From Mnemiopsis leidyi (lineage: Eukaryota > Ctenophora > Tentaculata > Lobata > Bolinopsidae), in contig JH153537.1 of assembly GCA_000226015.1 (NCBI GenBank), positions 135,451 through 158,117 of the forward strand: a stretch of DNA of 22,667 nt, written 5' to 3'. The notes under the pieces are model-generated. The model had not been told where the DNA came from. It did not search any database and worked only from the letters and a program-made list of their open reading frames with translations. How positions within the stretch are numbered: the stretch's first letter is position 1; each line of letters starts with the position of its first letter. The position numbers and the translations under genes were made by a program. Shown here piece by piece: positions 1-12,400 of this stretch.

Positions 1-17
1 GAGAGAGAGAGAGAGAG
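1..17. repeat. (GA)n microsatellite, cut by the window edge
   Basis: Pure GA dinucleotide run at the extreme left; its full length is unknown. Confidence 0.9.
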
Positions 18-70
18 GAAGCTTACTAAAGCGGAATAATTGATTATAAGTCATTCGTCACGCAATTCTT

Positions 71-116
71 AATCATGACACACAATCCTGAATCATGTCA
101 CACAATCCTGAATCAT
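71..116. repeat. 20-bp direct repeat, about 2.3 copies
   Basis: AATCATGACACACAATCCTG at 71-90 is repeated at 91-110 with one change (GTCA for GACA), and a third partial copy starts at 111. Confidence 0.85.
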
Positions 117-251
117 CACGCATCACCAAGATTACTCTAAACTACCTGAACACGTAATGCGCTTGCAAATGACACGAAGTTTACCAAGAACCTAATTCTG
201 AACATATCACTAAAGTTCTTAAAGTTTACTAAAGGTTTTAAACGTCAGTCC

Positions 252-313
252 TTCTGTCTGTATGTCTGTCTGTGTGTGTACCTGTCTGTATGTTTGTCTG
301 TCTGTCTATCAGA
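252..313. repeat. Imperfect (TCTG/TGTC)n microsatellite
   Basis: Low-complexity TCTG/TATG/TGTG tract ahead of the PLD splice acceptor; it may serve in part as the pyrimidine-rich tract. Confidence 0.8.
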
Positions 314-336
314 CAGTCTAACTCCTTTTGTTGCAG

Positions 337-423
337 CTCTAGGAGACAGCTATGTTCCCCCGGGAGCCTGGAAGAAAGTTTATGAAGTTCTAACCGGCGC
401 TACAAAGTTTATCTACATCACAG
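337..423 (+). CDS. PLD exon (first in window)
   Basis: Encodes the segment before strand 1 of the first PLD domain, ending in KFIYITG and followed by WAVFTDI in the next exon; this corresponds to plant HFIYITGWSVYTEI. Acceptor TTGCAG, donor g|GTATAAG, phase 1 at the 3' end. It begins in mid-codon (two bases), so a further coding exon precedes it. Confidence 0.85.
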
Positions 424-3400
424 GTATAAGAACTTTTCGTCGTTTTTAGGTTAAATCAAATGACATATGTTGTTAGATTTATAGCTTTTATTCCATATTT
501 GGACATGCTATGTTCATGAAATACGATCTCTATTCAATTTTCAAAGCTCAGATTTGTAATTCGGATAATCTTACACCATGTGTTGTCCCTTGAAAGACAC
601 AACCACATCATACCTACTCCCGAATTCCTTTAAAATGAAACGCGATACCATTTTGTTTCATTCTTTGAGATCACTGTTTCATTCCTTGAGATACACTGCA
701 ACATTACAATGTTACACTGCAACATTACAATATTCCTATAGCTGGACACAATCAACTGTTTAGCGTTAACTGTTCAAGCTTAGACTAAACTGTTTACAGG
801 ATGGGCTGTCTTCACAGATATAACTTTAGTGAGGGAAGAGGGGCAGATTCTCGAACGTTAGGGGAAATTCTCAAAGATAAGGCCGATGAGGGTTGCTCTG
901 TTTACATAATGGTATGTTAGGAATCGAACTCATTCAACTTATGCATTGTTTATTTTTAATTGCTTCTTTGATATTACATAGCACATATTCCTCTACACAA
1001 CAGTACTGACCGCAAGAGGCCCCCATTCTTTGTGTAATTGCGTTAAAACCTTGTCATAGTAATATATTAATATGACAAGGTTTATAATCTATTAGTATGT
1101 ATCCAATATTTCTGTACGTGTGAATGTATAGATAAATGGATTGTATAACTGTGCTGGAACAAGCATAGTGTTACTCTTCAGTCTGACGTACAGACACGTC
1201 TATAACCGATTGACTTCATCTTAGCCTGCGTGTTACCGAAATCACGGTCTTTTTCCATATTGTAAACTATGAAAGGATCACATCGTCAATCCTTTATCTG
1301 TGCGCGCAAGGGCGCGGCGCGACGCTCGTGCACATGTTTATATTGTACGTTACGACAATTTACTGATATGACGTTGATCAGAATAAAACATTTACAATAT
1401 TTTCAAATAACATAGTAAGATGTTTAACTTCACGGTACACCCCAGATTTGGGACGAATACGATGACATGATACCGAGTCTAGTGGGAACTCACGACACAG
1501 CCACTGCTGAGTACTTCGAGGACACACGTGTTTGTGTTAAGAGATGTGCGCGTGGATATGCAGATTCGGGCCTCTCTGGTGTGTTATATTGTAATACATT
1601 TTTTTAAACTGACTCTTTTTTGTTTTGAACCTCACTTTTACCCGAAAGAATAAGGAATTATTAAAACGACTGTTTGACTTTCGTGCGTGAGTGTTCAAGT
1701 GTTCAACCATTCATTGACGTGAACATTCAGGAGATGCGATGACACGGCTGATCTACACTCACCATCAGAAGAGTATTATCTGTGATTCCCCCTCAATTAC
1801 CGAGGAGGATAAGAGGTCAGGGATTCAGCGATAAAATGGAAACTGACGTACAATAGTTGAGAGTTAAATCTGTATTTGATTCTCTTTGATTATTTGTAAG
1901 TGTGTGTATCTTTATCAACCATGACAATTATTTCCAGATTACGAATAGTAGCGTTTGTGGGTGGACTAGACTTAACGGACGGTAGATATGACACCCCACA
2001 ACATCCCACATTCTCTACTCTCCTTGACAAACACGCATCTCCTGACTTCTATCAGAACTGTGTAACTGTTCGGGGAGAGGCTGGACCTAGACAACCCTGG
2101 CATGACATCCACAGGTTTACTTTCCAAACCACTTTACACGTAGGGAAGTGTTCCACAGTTGTTTGGGCACGTGACAGCGATTCACCAATGAAAACTGAGC
2201 TATAAAAAGTAACGTTACTCTTTAATTAAAACGCATCATTCTGCCACTACGTTACTGTTCAGTAGTTTGACAATAGAATAAGACGATGAGTTAGTTGTAC
2301 CCCAGTTACGTTGAAGGGAAGATAGCTCAGGACGTACGGCGGAACTTTGAAGAACGGTGGAACGCTGAGGACGACGGTTCAAACGAGCTGATGTACGTGG
2401 ATGAGGAAGAGTTCAATTTGGAGGAAGAGTATCAGGGGGAAGATTCTTGGAATGTGCAGTTCTTGAGATCCATCACCAGTCAGAGTTGTCAGGTAGGCAT
2501 TATTTATGTCAGGTAGGCATTATTTGTGTCAGGTAGGCATTATTTATGTCAGGAAGGCATTATTTGTGTCAGGTAGGCATTATTTGTGTCAAGTAAGAAC
2601 CAATATTTGTCCCCTGGGTCTATGAGTTATTTATAAAATGTTTTGTATTTTTAAAGAAAGATGGATCGCCCGCTAATTGCAAATAGCAATGTGTACCTTG
2701 AACCCTTTTACTTTTTTAATTTCCCCGAGTGAAAATCGTTCTGTTTTTTCAGTTTTCATACTTGGAGCGAGCCAGAAAGTTGAAGACAGAAAGATCGGAG
2801 AAGATAGAGGACACGATACACTCGGGCTACACTCACAACATCAGGCGAGCACAGAACTACATCTTTATCGAGAATCAGTACTTCCTTGGTCAGTTAAACA
2901 GTCTGTTGTTAAACGACAACATGAGTCCCGTACAGACTTGTCTTAAATAAAAGCTACAATTCTTTTTTGTCTACTTTTAGCCAGGAAATTTCATTCATGC
3001 ATGGTTAATCAGTCTATATAATCTGCATTAAGTTGAACATGATGCAATGAGAGATAACTACAAACTAACTTAACATCTGTTTTTCCAGGGTCTGCCCACG
3101 TATGGGATGGAGCCGAGCACGTCCCCAAGAAAGCAACCAACTTGGTAGCGATAGAGCTGGTTCGGAATATTATCGAGGCTATAAAACTTGGGGAACATCA
3201 CTCCGTGTACTGCGTTATCCCACTGTATCCTGAAGGGGTACCTGACTCCATGCCGGTACGTATCTTATCTCATGTTGTTTGTCTTTATAGAGCTAAGAAT
3301 ATTGTCCATATTCACAATGATGATATATATCTTCTCATAACAAATTCAAAACCCCAGCTTAAAGATCGCTCATTGCAACTTCTGCCTTGACGAAGAGTTT

Positions 3401-6400
3401 AGTGCTGACCTGCTGACAATTCAACATGTTTCCAGGTTCAAGAGATCCTGTATTGGCAGACAGCTACGATGAGTATGATGTACAAATATATCGCACAAGC
3501 TATAGAAGAGGAAGGTCTTGATACTCACCCCACTGACTATCTAGGGTTTTACTGTATCGGTATGTGGATACGTATAACTGACCACGTTGCGCGTTTTGTA
3601 AGATGTTGCCGATTGCCATGTGGTTTATTATTGATGCAATTATTTTCATCATCACGGATGATTTCATTTTTAGGGCACAAATCTTGTTTGTCATTTTGAT
3701 CATTCCATGCTCGAACCCTCTGTACCTTGTGAAAATACCCTAAAGTACAAAAATCAAAATTGTATTTGCTTAATGATTGGCTATGAATGTACAACTTAAC
3801 AATCACCCGGTTCAGGCGTTCGTGGAGACGAAATTCCGGAAGATTTGGCTGAACCTGAAACGGATGTTGAGATTAATCTACGAGAAAAGAATCGTTTCCA
3901 CATCTACGTGCACTCTAAGGTTAATTGTACTTGTGAAGCTTATTGGTGGAATAACTGTTACTTACCCAGACCATGTGTGAATCTTTTGAGAAGATATCTG
4001 TCGAGCTGCGAGAGTGAAGTAAATTATATGTTTTTGCTACCATATTTATGTTTTTCTGCATCGAATTCTGTTTCGAACAACACCGTTTCCCCAGATGATG
4101 ATAGTAGATGACGAGTACATAATAGTCGGCAGTGCTAACATTAACCAGCGAAGCATGTCCGGTCGGCGGGACACAGAGATGGCGGTGGGGTGCTACCAGC
4201 CAAACTTCCTGTGTGAGGAGGGACAGCTTCCTCAGGGGGATGTAAGTAGGTTTGCAATTTGGAGATTGAGATTGTACCCTATTGTGTTTTGACACGAAAG
4301 TTATTATTCTTAGCCATCGTAAAGATGACACTTCTTCAGTCTCCTTTCTTCTTCTCGGCCTCTTTGCCAGCCCAGAGCCCTATTAAACTAATCGCACCTC
4401 AAAAAACAAGTTTGCAGCCAATAAACATCTTCATGTAAGTTCTCTTCACGGATTTTGCATATTATTATCGCTCCTATAAGATATATACCTTTACTTTAGG
4501 AACAACGCACATGCGCTTCGTAACGGATAGACGTTTCATCTCTTTACTCTTTAGGCATAGGATAGGTTATAAGATAACAGCTACAAACTGTCATACTTCT
4601 TCCTACAAAGAACAACCGCTCTGTTCACTCTAATTTTAAATATTCGAATAAAGGGGTGAAATTTGGTCATGCCGATTACATGATTTACAAGCCGCGCTTT
4701 AATTTCATTTGCTTTGAAGAATAGCATATACTGAATTATTTATATTCCATTATCCTAGAAGTATTATGAACTTTATCCTAAAACGGTGGGACAAAATTAA
4801 AGCATCTTAAAGTTTATGTTCGTGGCGAGCAATTAACAATTTTTTAGCTACAATCACATGATAGTTGCATGCTGCAGCCTGCAAGGAGTAACTTGATCTG
4901 CAGCTGATACTGATAGCAACGTTCACGTGTTTTTCAATGATAAAATTAGGGTCGAAACCTGTTTTAGACTCTAGAGAGAAGTATCTAGTGAATCTGTGTC
5001 ATGCTATCTTCTTATCTTGGAATTCTGCCTTGTTATAAGCCATGTGACTTCAGTCTCTAGTACCGAGTATTGGTGTGACTTCCTTGTCTAAAGTTCCACA
5101 GTTCGTTTTAACTTTTTTTCCCCTCAAAAATCCACTACAACTGTAAGGCATCCATTTTTCAAATTTATAATCCAATTAACTGAAAATTGGTATGTCGTCT
5201 AGTGTTTGAGATGGACGACATTCATTTGATGTGGTGAAGATCAAAATATTTTTTGTCACTTTGAGTTTGATCGTAATAATATGATGCAAGTACCATTTTT
5301 ATTCCAAAAAGTTAAAATCCTTGGTTGAAGGTCTGATACATTGTCCCAGGTACTAAGTGTATGACTTTCATCTCTCCAACACCGACAGTTCTCGTCTGCC
5401 TCATTTTCTTCCAAGCCTGTCTCCAAAGTGCTGCTAACCCATGGAGTCAGATACATCCAGTACCAGTACCTGCTAAACTATCAACACCACTAAATGCCCC
5501 AGCTTTACAACGAGAAATTCTCTCAAACTTTACAGCAAGCATCGTTGAAATCTTTTCAAACTTCGATTTTGATGGCCTTGGAAACGATACAAAGTGCACT
5601 GAAAAACTAACTGATCTGGTTGGTGGGTTAATTTCAGGCAGTCCCAGTGCGGAGGGTATAGCGTTTTTAGATGCTCTAGGAAAACCAGGTCCAGGGATCA
5701 CACTGGGTAACTTCATGTGGCTGGGAAACTACGAGATGTGTGGAAAAGGAGCTCTAGCTGCGGCGGGAAACAACTACCAGAACTGTGTCCTTACAGGTAC
5801 ACTTTACCTAGGTTACTACCCGCTAAATCTCACCTGGACCGGCTGTAGTCCTCCGGAGTGCAGGGACAATCAGGACTTCCAGGACGTCTTCAAACAGATA
5901 GCAGCTCTGATCAACAAGTCAGGTATGATACACACCGACCCGGCAAGTTGGGTAGCTCGCTGTGATGTTGAGCAAGAGTTTGATGCCGGAGCTTATGCTG
6001 CTGTCACGATTATCTCTATCTTTGGGTTTCTGGTGGTCGTTGGGACAGTTTGGTACCTGCTGGAGCCGGTGATCGTAAGTTTTCTGGAGCGAAATAGGGA
6101 TGATACGTCAGTTCTGGTGGACGCAGAAGAGGAGGGGACCGAAGAACAAGATACTGCTCCAGCTAAGTCAAGGAAATACAAAACTACTAATCAGCCAGAG
6201 TCTTTTCCGGTCCGGTTCCTGAAGTGTTTCTCTTTACAGAAAACGATGGACACTCTGTTCTCCATGGAGACAAAACCTGGTCAGATTCTATGTCTGAACG
6301 GAATCAGAGTTCTCAGTATCAACTGGGTGGTACTGGGTCACACCTACCTATTCTCGCTATCTAACACTGGGGGATTTTCCTATCTTGGAGAGCTGACCAA

Positions 6401-9400
6401 GAGGAGAAACTTCTTGCTTGTACTAAATGGATTACCCTCGGTCGACTCCTTCTTTGCCCTCAGTGGGTTCCTGGTGACATATCTCTTGTTGAAACAGCTA
6501 GCTAAAAGAGCTGGACTGTCTCCCCTGCAGTGGATGGCATTTTACTTGCACAGATATCTGAGGCTGACAATTCCGTACTTGGTAGCAATGTTGGTAGAAG
6601 GCTGGTTGTATAGACTTGTAATGACAGGACCCCGAGCACAACTCGTCTCTAGTGGTCCACAGAACAGCCATGACAGTTGTGAGAAGTTCTGGTGGACCAA
6701 TGTGCTCTACATCAACAACTTTGTGCCCTGGAAAGCTGCCGAGGCGTGTCTAGGACAGGGCTGGTATCTTGCTAACGACATGCAGTTTTTCTTCATTGCC
6801 CCAATCTTTATCTCCCTGTTGTTCTGGAGACCCCTGGTAGGTCTGGTAGGGAGTCTGGGTGGGATTGTCTGCAGTGCGGTGACTGCTGCGGTTATCACAG
6901 CTCACTATAAGCTCGGTCCTGCATCCATCTCAGATTCAAATCCTGATGACTTCTGGCTGCTTTACAACAAGCCGTGGATCAGGATAACTCCCTACTTGGT
7001 GGGAATTCTTGGTGGCTGGTTCTACTGGAAGTGGGGAGAGGAGATCAGGAAAGGGGTGAAGACCCTGCCGGAGTGGCTAAAAGTGATATCAGCTACTCCA
7101 ATCTGGCTTGTTACCGCCGCCGTTCAGTACGCGGTTGTGTTCGGACTGTACGACGATATCCAGGACCAGATGCAGCATCAGAAGGCAGCCAAGGAGGCTG
7201 ACAGTGTTTCCTACCAAAGTCTTGCTCGTATCGGTTGGTCTCTGTCTCTTACAATACAGGTTCTTCTCTGCCAGTGCGGTCTGGGAGGCTTCATCAACTC
7301 TCTCCTTAGTTGGAACGGCTGGTTGGTTCTCTCCAGGTTGACTTACTCAGTCTTCCTGCTTCACCTCGGTCTTTTGACGGTTTTCGGTGCTCAGATGAGA
7401 CATGTCCTGTTTCTTAATCCTGATTTTGAATTCGCTGTACTCTATCTGGGCTTGCTAGCCATGTCTTATTTGGCTGCTGCAGTTCTCTATCTTACAGTGG
7501 AACAACCAGTGGCTAATCTGGAGGGGATAACTTATCGAAAGAGTGTTTAGGACAAAAACTCTGTGTGAATATGGGGACAGTATTAATATGTTAATTTGCG
7601 TGACGAGTCTGTTTGTCATTTTGTGGTCTGATCTACAGTTTAAAAAAGGGAAAAAAGTCATTACTACTTGAGAGTGATGATACGTCATAAGTTTATCAAG
7701 ATTCAAAAACATATATTGCGATAACAAATTCTAACTGCAAAAAATCAATGTGACAGCAATCGACCACAGAAAATGATTGGCATCGTGAAAGGACTGTATA
7801 TCCACCTCTAAAATATGGACGCATGCCACCTGTCTTAATCACTTATAAAAATGGAATGCACCGTAATTTAGTATCATTCTTTCTTCGTTTCAAACTCAGA
7901 TGATAGTTGCTCAGGTCTGTTAAGCAATCATGTTTTACCATGCTCTCTATTAGGTTCTGTTTATACTGATCAGCTCGGGCTGTAGTGCTAATTATTGATC
8001 TCTCTGCTCTGTAACCGCTTTTAATTTATTTGTTGCTTGTAATTTGTAAAGCTCTCTTCCACACATCTTGCAACACAACGGTTTTTCTTGAGTCTTGGTA
8101 GTATTAAGTACCCTATACTACCAATTTCTGAATAACTCTCAGAAAACTTCATTCTGTGGCCACTTCTCCGTTCACCTCTTTCAAATCTGTATCAATAGCG
8201 TCTTCAGACACCACAGCTGATTTCTCATCCTCCAAGACAGACTCTGTCAGCGGATGTGGTCCAGGCAGTGTTAGACTAGTGAGACGAGGTCGAGGTCGAG
8301 GTTTATTAGGGGCGCTAATGGTCGACCGTCGACGTTCGTTCCAGTGACCGTGGTGATATTGTTCTGGGTATTGACTTTGTTGGTATTGAAGGTCGAGAGT
8401 TTGTTGTAGTGCTTGAGCCACCAAGTTCTCCACGACTGTTGACTTATGTGTCTTCTGAAATTGAATGTTGGTGTAGTATACAGGTTGCTTAAGAGCGCTC
8501 ATTTTAAAAATCTTTCAATTTTTCAGACAAAGTTCTAACCCGGCCCCTTCTGATTAGGACGTTTTAATTGTAACCCTCGAAACTTTAAATCTTATTGATT
8601 GATCATTGGAAATTCAAATCTAATAACAGAGCCTCGTCAAATCTGAGCAATTTAAGTATAAATTCGTCAATGCTATAGACTGCTGTATCTTACCGTTCTC
8701 AAAACGATCTTGTATCTGAATTTCCAAGTAAGACAGCACATAAAGATTGCTGATATTATCAGTATGCATGCCACAATCGCTGTTACTTCGTAACCCCTGA
8801 TCCCAGAAATAACGTCTAGATTCGACTCATCTTCGTCTGTCGACATGTCAGATTCTTCGACTGAATCGACCAGGAAATGAATGTTACATTTCCCTTCCTA
8901 AAGTTATTCCCTAAGTTTTTTAATCACTGATAGATGCAGAGAAAATGATAATTTAATTTATTTCATTGCATCCATGAACGACACGACTGAAATTGGATGT
9001 ATAGGTGTTTGTTTTTTTGACTTAAAAAGGTACGGTTTTCGATAAACCGCGATGAAATAAATAATCACAGAAGAAAACTTAAACATGGCACGACAGAGGG
9101 GATTGCAACAAACACAGTTCAAAAAATTGTGTAAACAGAGCCGTAGATTCCCCATTTTATCACAAACAAAACAGCTATGACAAAGAATCGCTGAGAGGAA
9201 GTGAAATCTCACACTAAAAGCTCCAATTATCAGATATACTATGACACTTATCCTTGTTAATGACGGAATGTGAATATTTGCAGCAGCCATGATGCGTGCA
9301 GTGTGCTGTAACCATATTTATTTTGCCTGAATTTTGTTTTTCTTCGAAAGATTTTACATTTTGGTAATATCCAATCATGAACTGTGAAGCTGGACGGAAG

Positions 9401-12400
9401 TATAACAAGATAACGAGTTTACTGTAAAGTTAAGATCAACAGTACAGCAAAGAGGAAGTCTTATGACTGATCCGATATAACTGGAGGAGTGGGGATTTAA
9501 TAGGCTGCTGTGTGGGTGGTAACTAGTCAGCAGTAATACCATTGCAACAATATACTCCTATAGTGGGTATCGACTATCGTTCACTTGTTTGTAGCCGTTA
9601 TGGCACCAACATAGTGTAGATCTATACAATGTGCATAGCAGTCGGCTTATAAAGTATCATAAGTAAGTACTTATTGAGTTAGTATATTACATTAAGGATC
9701 ACAAATGATGGACTTAAAAATACTCCTTTGTATTACTGGGAAGGGGTCGCAAACTTTCGGCCTGCTTTAAGTTCAGTTCTCAGTAGTCAAAAACTACCAC
9801 ATGGCCATCATCCAAGGGACATGTAATGCCGTCACAAAACAAAGCTGAACGCAATAATACATTTAGACAAATTTTTTTATCTCATACTTATTTTAATTCG
9901 GACACTCCAACAGCCACATGTTACACAAGTGTAACGGCCAATTACAGGAGGCCGAATGTATGAGATTTGAAATTTGTAACTCCTCCTCAGAAATACCGCT
10001 CTCTGTAGGTCAAATGCAATCATTAAGAGGATACCGGCATTGTTAATGCCAATAATTAAATACAGCAGATTTGTTCTTAGATGATATTAAAACTCTTATT
10101 GATAAAATTATTGATAAAATTATTGATAAAATTTGAAAACAAGGTTTTAATCGTAGAATTTTATTTGAATATATCGATCATAGATTTATTAGAAGTTAAA
10201 GATTTAAGATCATTACTTAATTTTAGAAAATTTAACATAGTGATATATTTGTAGATTGATTGCTCCCCTTCTACTTCATCTACTTCTCTGCATGTAAGCA
10301 TGTAGCTCGATTTCTCTTATATTCTAATATTCTTGTAAGCTATTTCTGCATGTATTTTCTTTAATTTGCTAACCTTCTAATGTTAAGGATACTCTGTATC
10401 ACTCGATGACGAGTACAAGTCTTTTATAGATGGGTTTGTGCATTGCAAGAGGAGCTTACTAACGTTACCCACCTCCTTGTACTGTATATTGTGATCAGCA
10501 TGAGTTTACTCAAAGTTGTGTGCATCACTCGCTTCACTCAGAAATAATACAATGACAAATTTTGTGACTTATTATAAGTTGATTTCACGTGATACCATCT
10601 CGTTAGTACGAAGTATAAGTAACGTTTTATCCTTTAAGCGTAGGACATGATCACACTATAAAATTGTCAAGTTCAAAAGCATTTCACTAAAGTACGTCTA
10701 GCAAAATATAAACACATGCGATGTAAAGGCAGTTTAGAATTGCAACAATGCAACTTGTCTAATGCATTTCTTAATTTCTTATCAGCTTGTGTGATATATA
10801 TCAGAGATAAAAAAATTCATTTTCTTGTTTATTGCCTGGGCCCTAGTCAAAGCATTACTCTCTACATCTACCCAGAACACTAGAATTTGCAACACTGAAA
10901 GATTCTCAAACTTATCGTCATAACAAATAACAAATTCGTACGCAATCTTGTGGCACGAAAGATCATAAAGAACAAATGATATTAAAATTCTAGATTAAAT
11001 TGTTCCCTAATTTACTAACAGAGAAATTGCCTGATGTTCTATTTGAACGATCTGTACCGTAGTGTGAAAGTGGAATTCTATTGTTTCTGGACAAAAGAAA
11101 ATATCTGACAGACGAATAAGAAAATATGTCGTCCAAATAATGAATCTACCTCCGCAGGTTCAGCAAATACGCTTGATCACGTAAAATTGTAAAGTGTGCC
11201 TCGCAGAACAGCTCTAAGTCCAACTAGTTTTGGGCTATTATAATTGTTAATTTAGGCTATTTCGTCAATTAACTGGAGCAAAAAGTTGAAACTATCGAAC
11301 CAAACCAGTTGATTTTCTGCGATACACTTTTTAGACTCCCAAACTCTCCCAAAAACTTATGCAATTCCTGCCTTGGTGGTTCATTCGGTGAAAACTCTAA
11401 CCTTGATCGGAGAATCGAAAAAATGTAGTGTTAGCGACAATCGGTTTGTGGGTATTACACATAAAAGGTCGTTCGGGAGAAAACAAATTTCAAAGAAATA
11501 TCGAAATAAACGGTCTTTTAGGGTTTTACTGCACAGTGCACAATTGATAGTAGCCTAAACTACTGCTAAAGAGGGAGACCCTAACAACTGCCCCCAAGTA
11601 TACATTTACCAGGCCAATTGGCTTGCGGTTAAATATTCACAGTTTGTCATTCACATACACATTGCACTCGCATACAGGGGAGCGTGGTGTCCTGGCGATT
11701 ATGCAGATTTCAGATGTTCGAATGTGAAAAGTAGCTTTAATTTTACAGTGTACAAGTATAGTAAGAGTTGAATAGTAGTAAGAGTTGAATCAGTATCAGA
11801 AAACAATGTGATATCGATTTTTAAATCCAACTCAACATTCCCGATTTCAGGTAGGAGCGTTTAGAAAATCGCTCTGGGTAGAACATATGGGTGAAATGTG
11901 CGAGGAGTTTGAGAATCCCGGCAGTATCGAGTGTATGAGAAAGGTGGGTTATTTCTTATTTGTACAAACTATACTTTCTAGTTTTGTTATCTGACAACCC
12001 GGCTGAGGCCAAATAGAGGCCTGGTTTTCAATGAAACGTCCCAAATATCTGGTTTATAGGCCAGGAATAAAATTAAAGGGCACCAACATGTTAATGTCCA
12101 CGTTGCACGAACCCTTCACCCTTCAGTTCCCGGTAAATTTAGAAAACTTGATTACGTAAACAGAATCCCTCTATAGTTGCACGTTTAATAGTAGTTCTAA
12201 CATTAGTTCTAATCTGTTTGCGGGAACTATCTTGAAAGTTATACTCTAGTCGGAGTCCTTAGTAGCCATTAAGAACAGAGCTTGCTGTGGAATTTTGCAG
12301 TGAGCCGGAACGATACTCAAATTGCACAATCTTTGTGGATCTCGAATTGTCTGTCTTTTGACACGTGGCTCTGCACACATCTTTTTTCAGAATTTCTTGA

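Larger units (their letters stand above)
1..336. other. Intronic/upstream sequence of the PLD gene with simple repeats
   Basis: No coding segment is visible. It ends in a pyrimidine-rich tract and TTGCAG acceptor at 331-336, directly before the first PLD exon seen. It contains a GA run, a duplicated 20-mer and a TCTG-rich tract, annotated separately. Confidence 0.7.

Noticed and set aside
829..861. Mini-intron (GTGAGG...TTAG) that might remove the PLD frameshift
   Set aside because: 33 bases is too short for a spliceosomal intron, and it would delete conserved residues; a one-base change is simpler.
8958..9212. Continuation of the minus-strand ORF past exon 1 of the small membrane protein gene
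   Set aside because: The part after the GTGAGA donor has no coherent domain; it reads better as intron 1.
11150..11166. TCCGCAGGTTCA, resembling the reverse complement of the 18S rRNA 3' end
   Set aside because: The match is only about 12 bases and the flanking sequence does not continue as rRNA.
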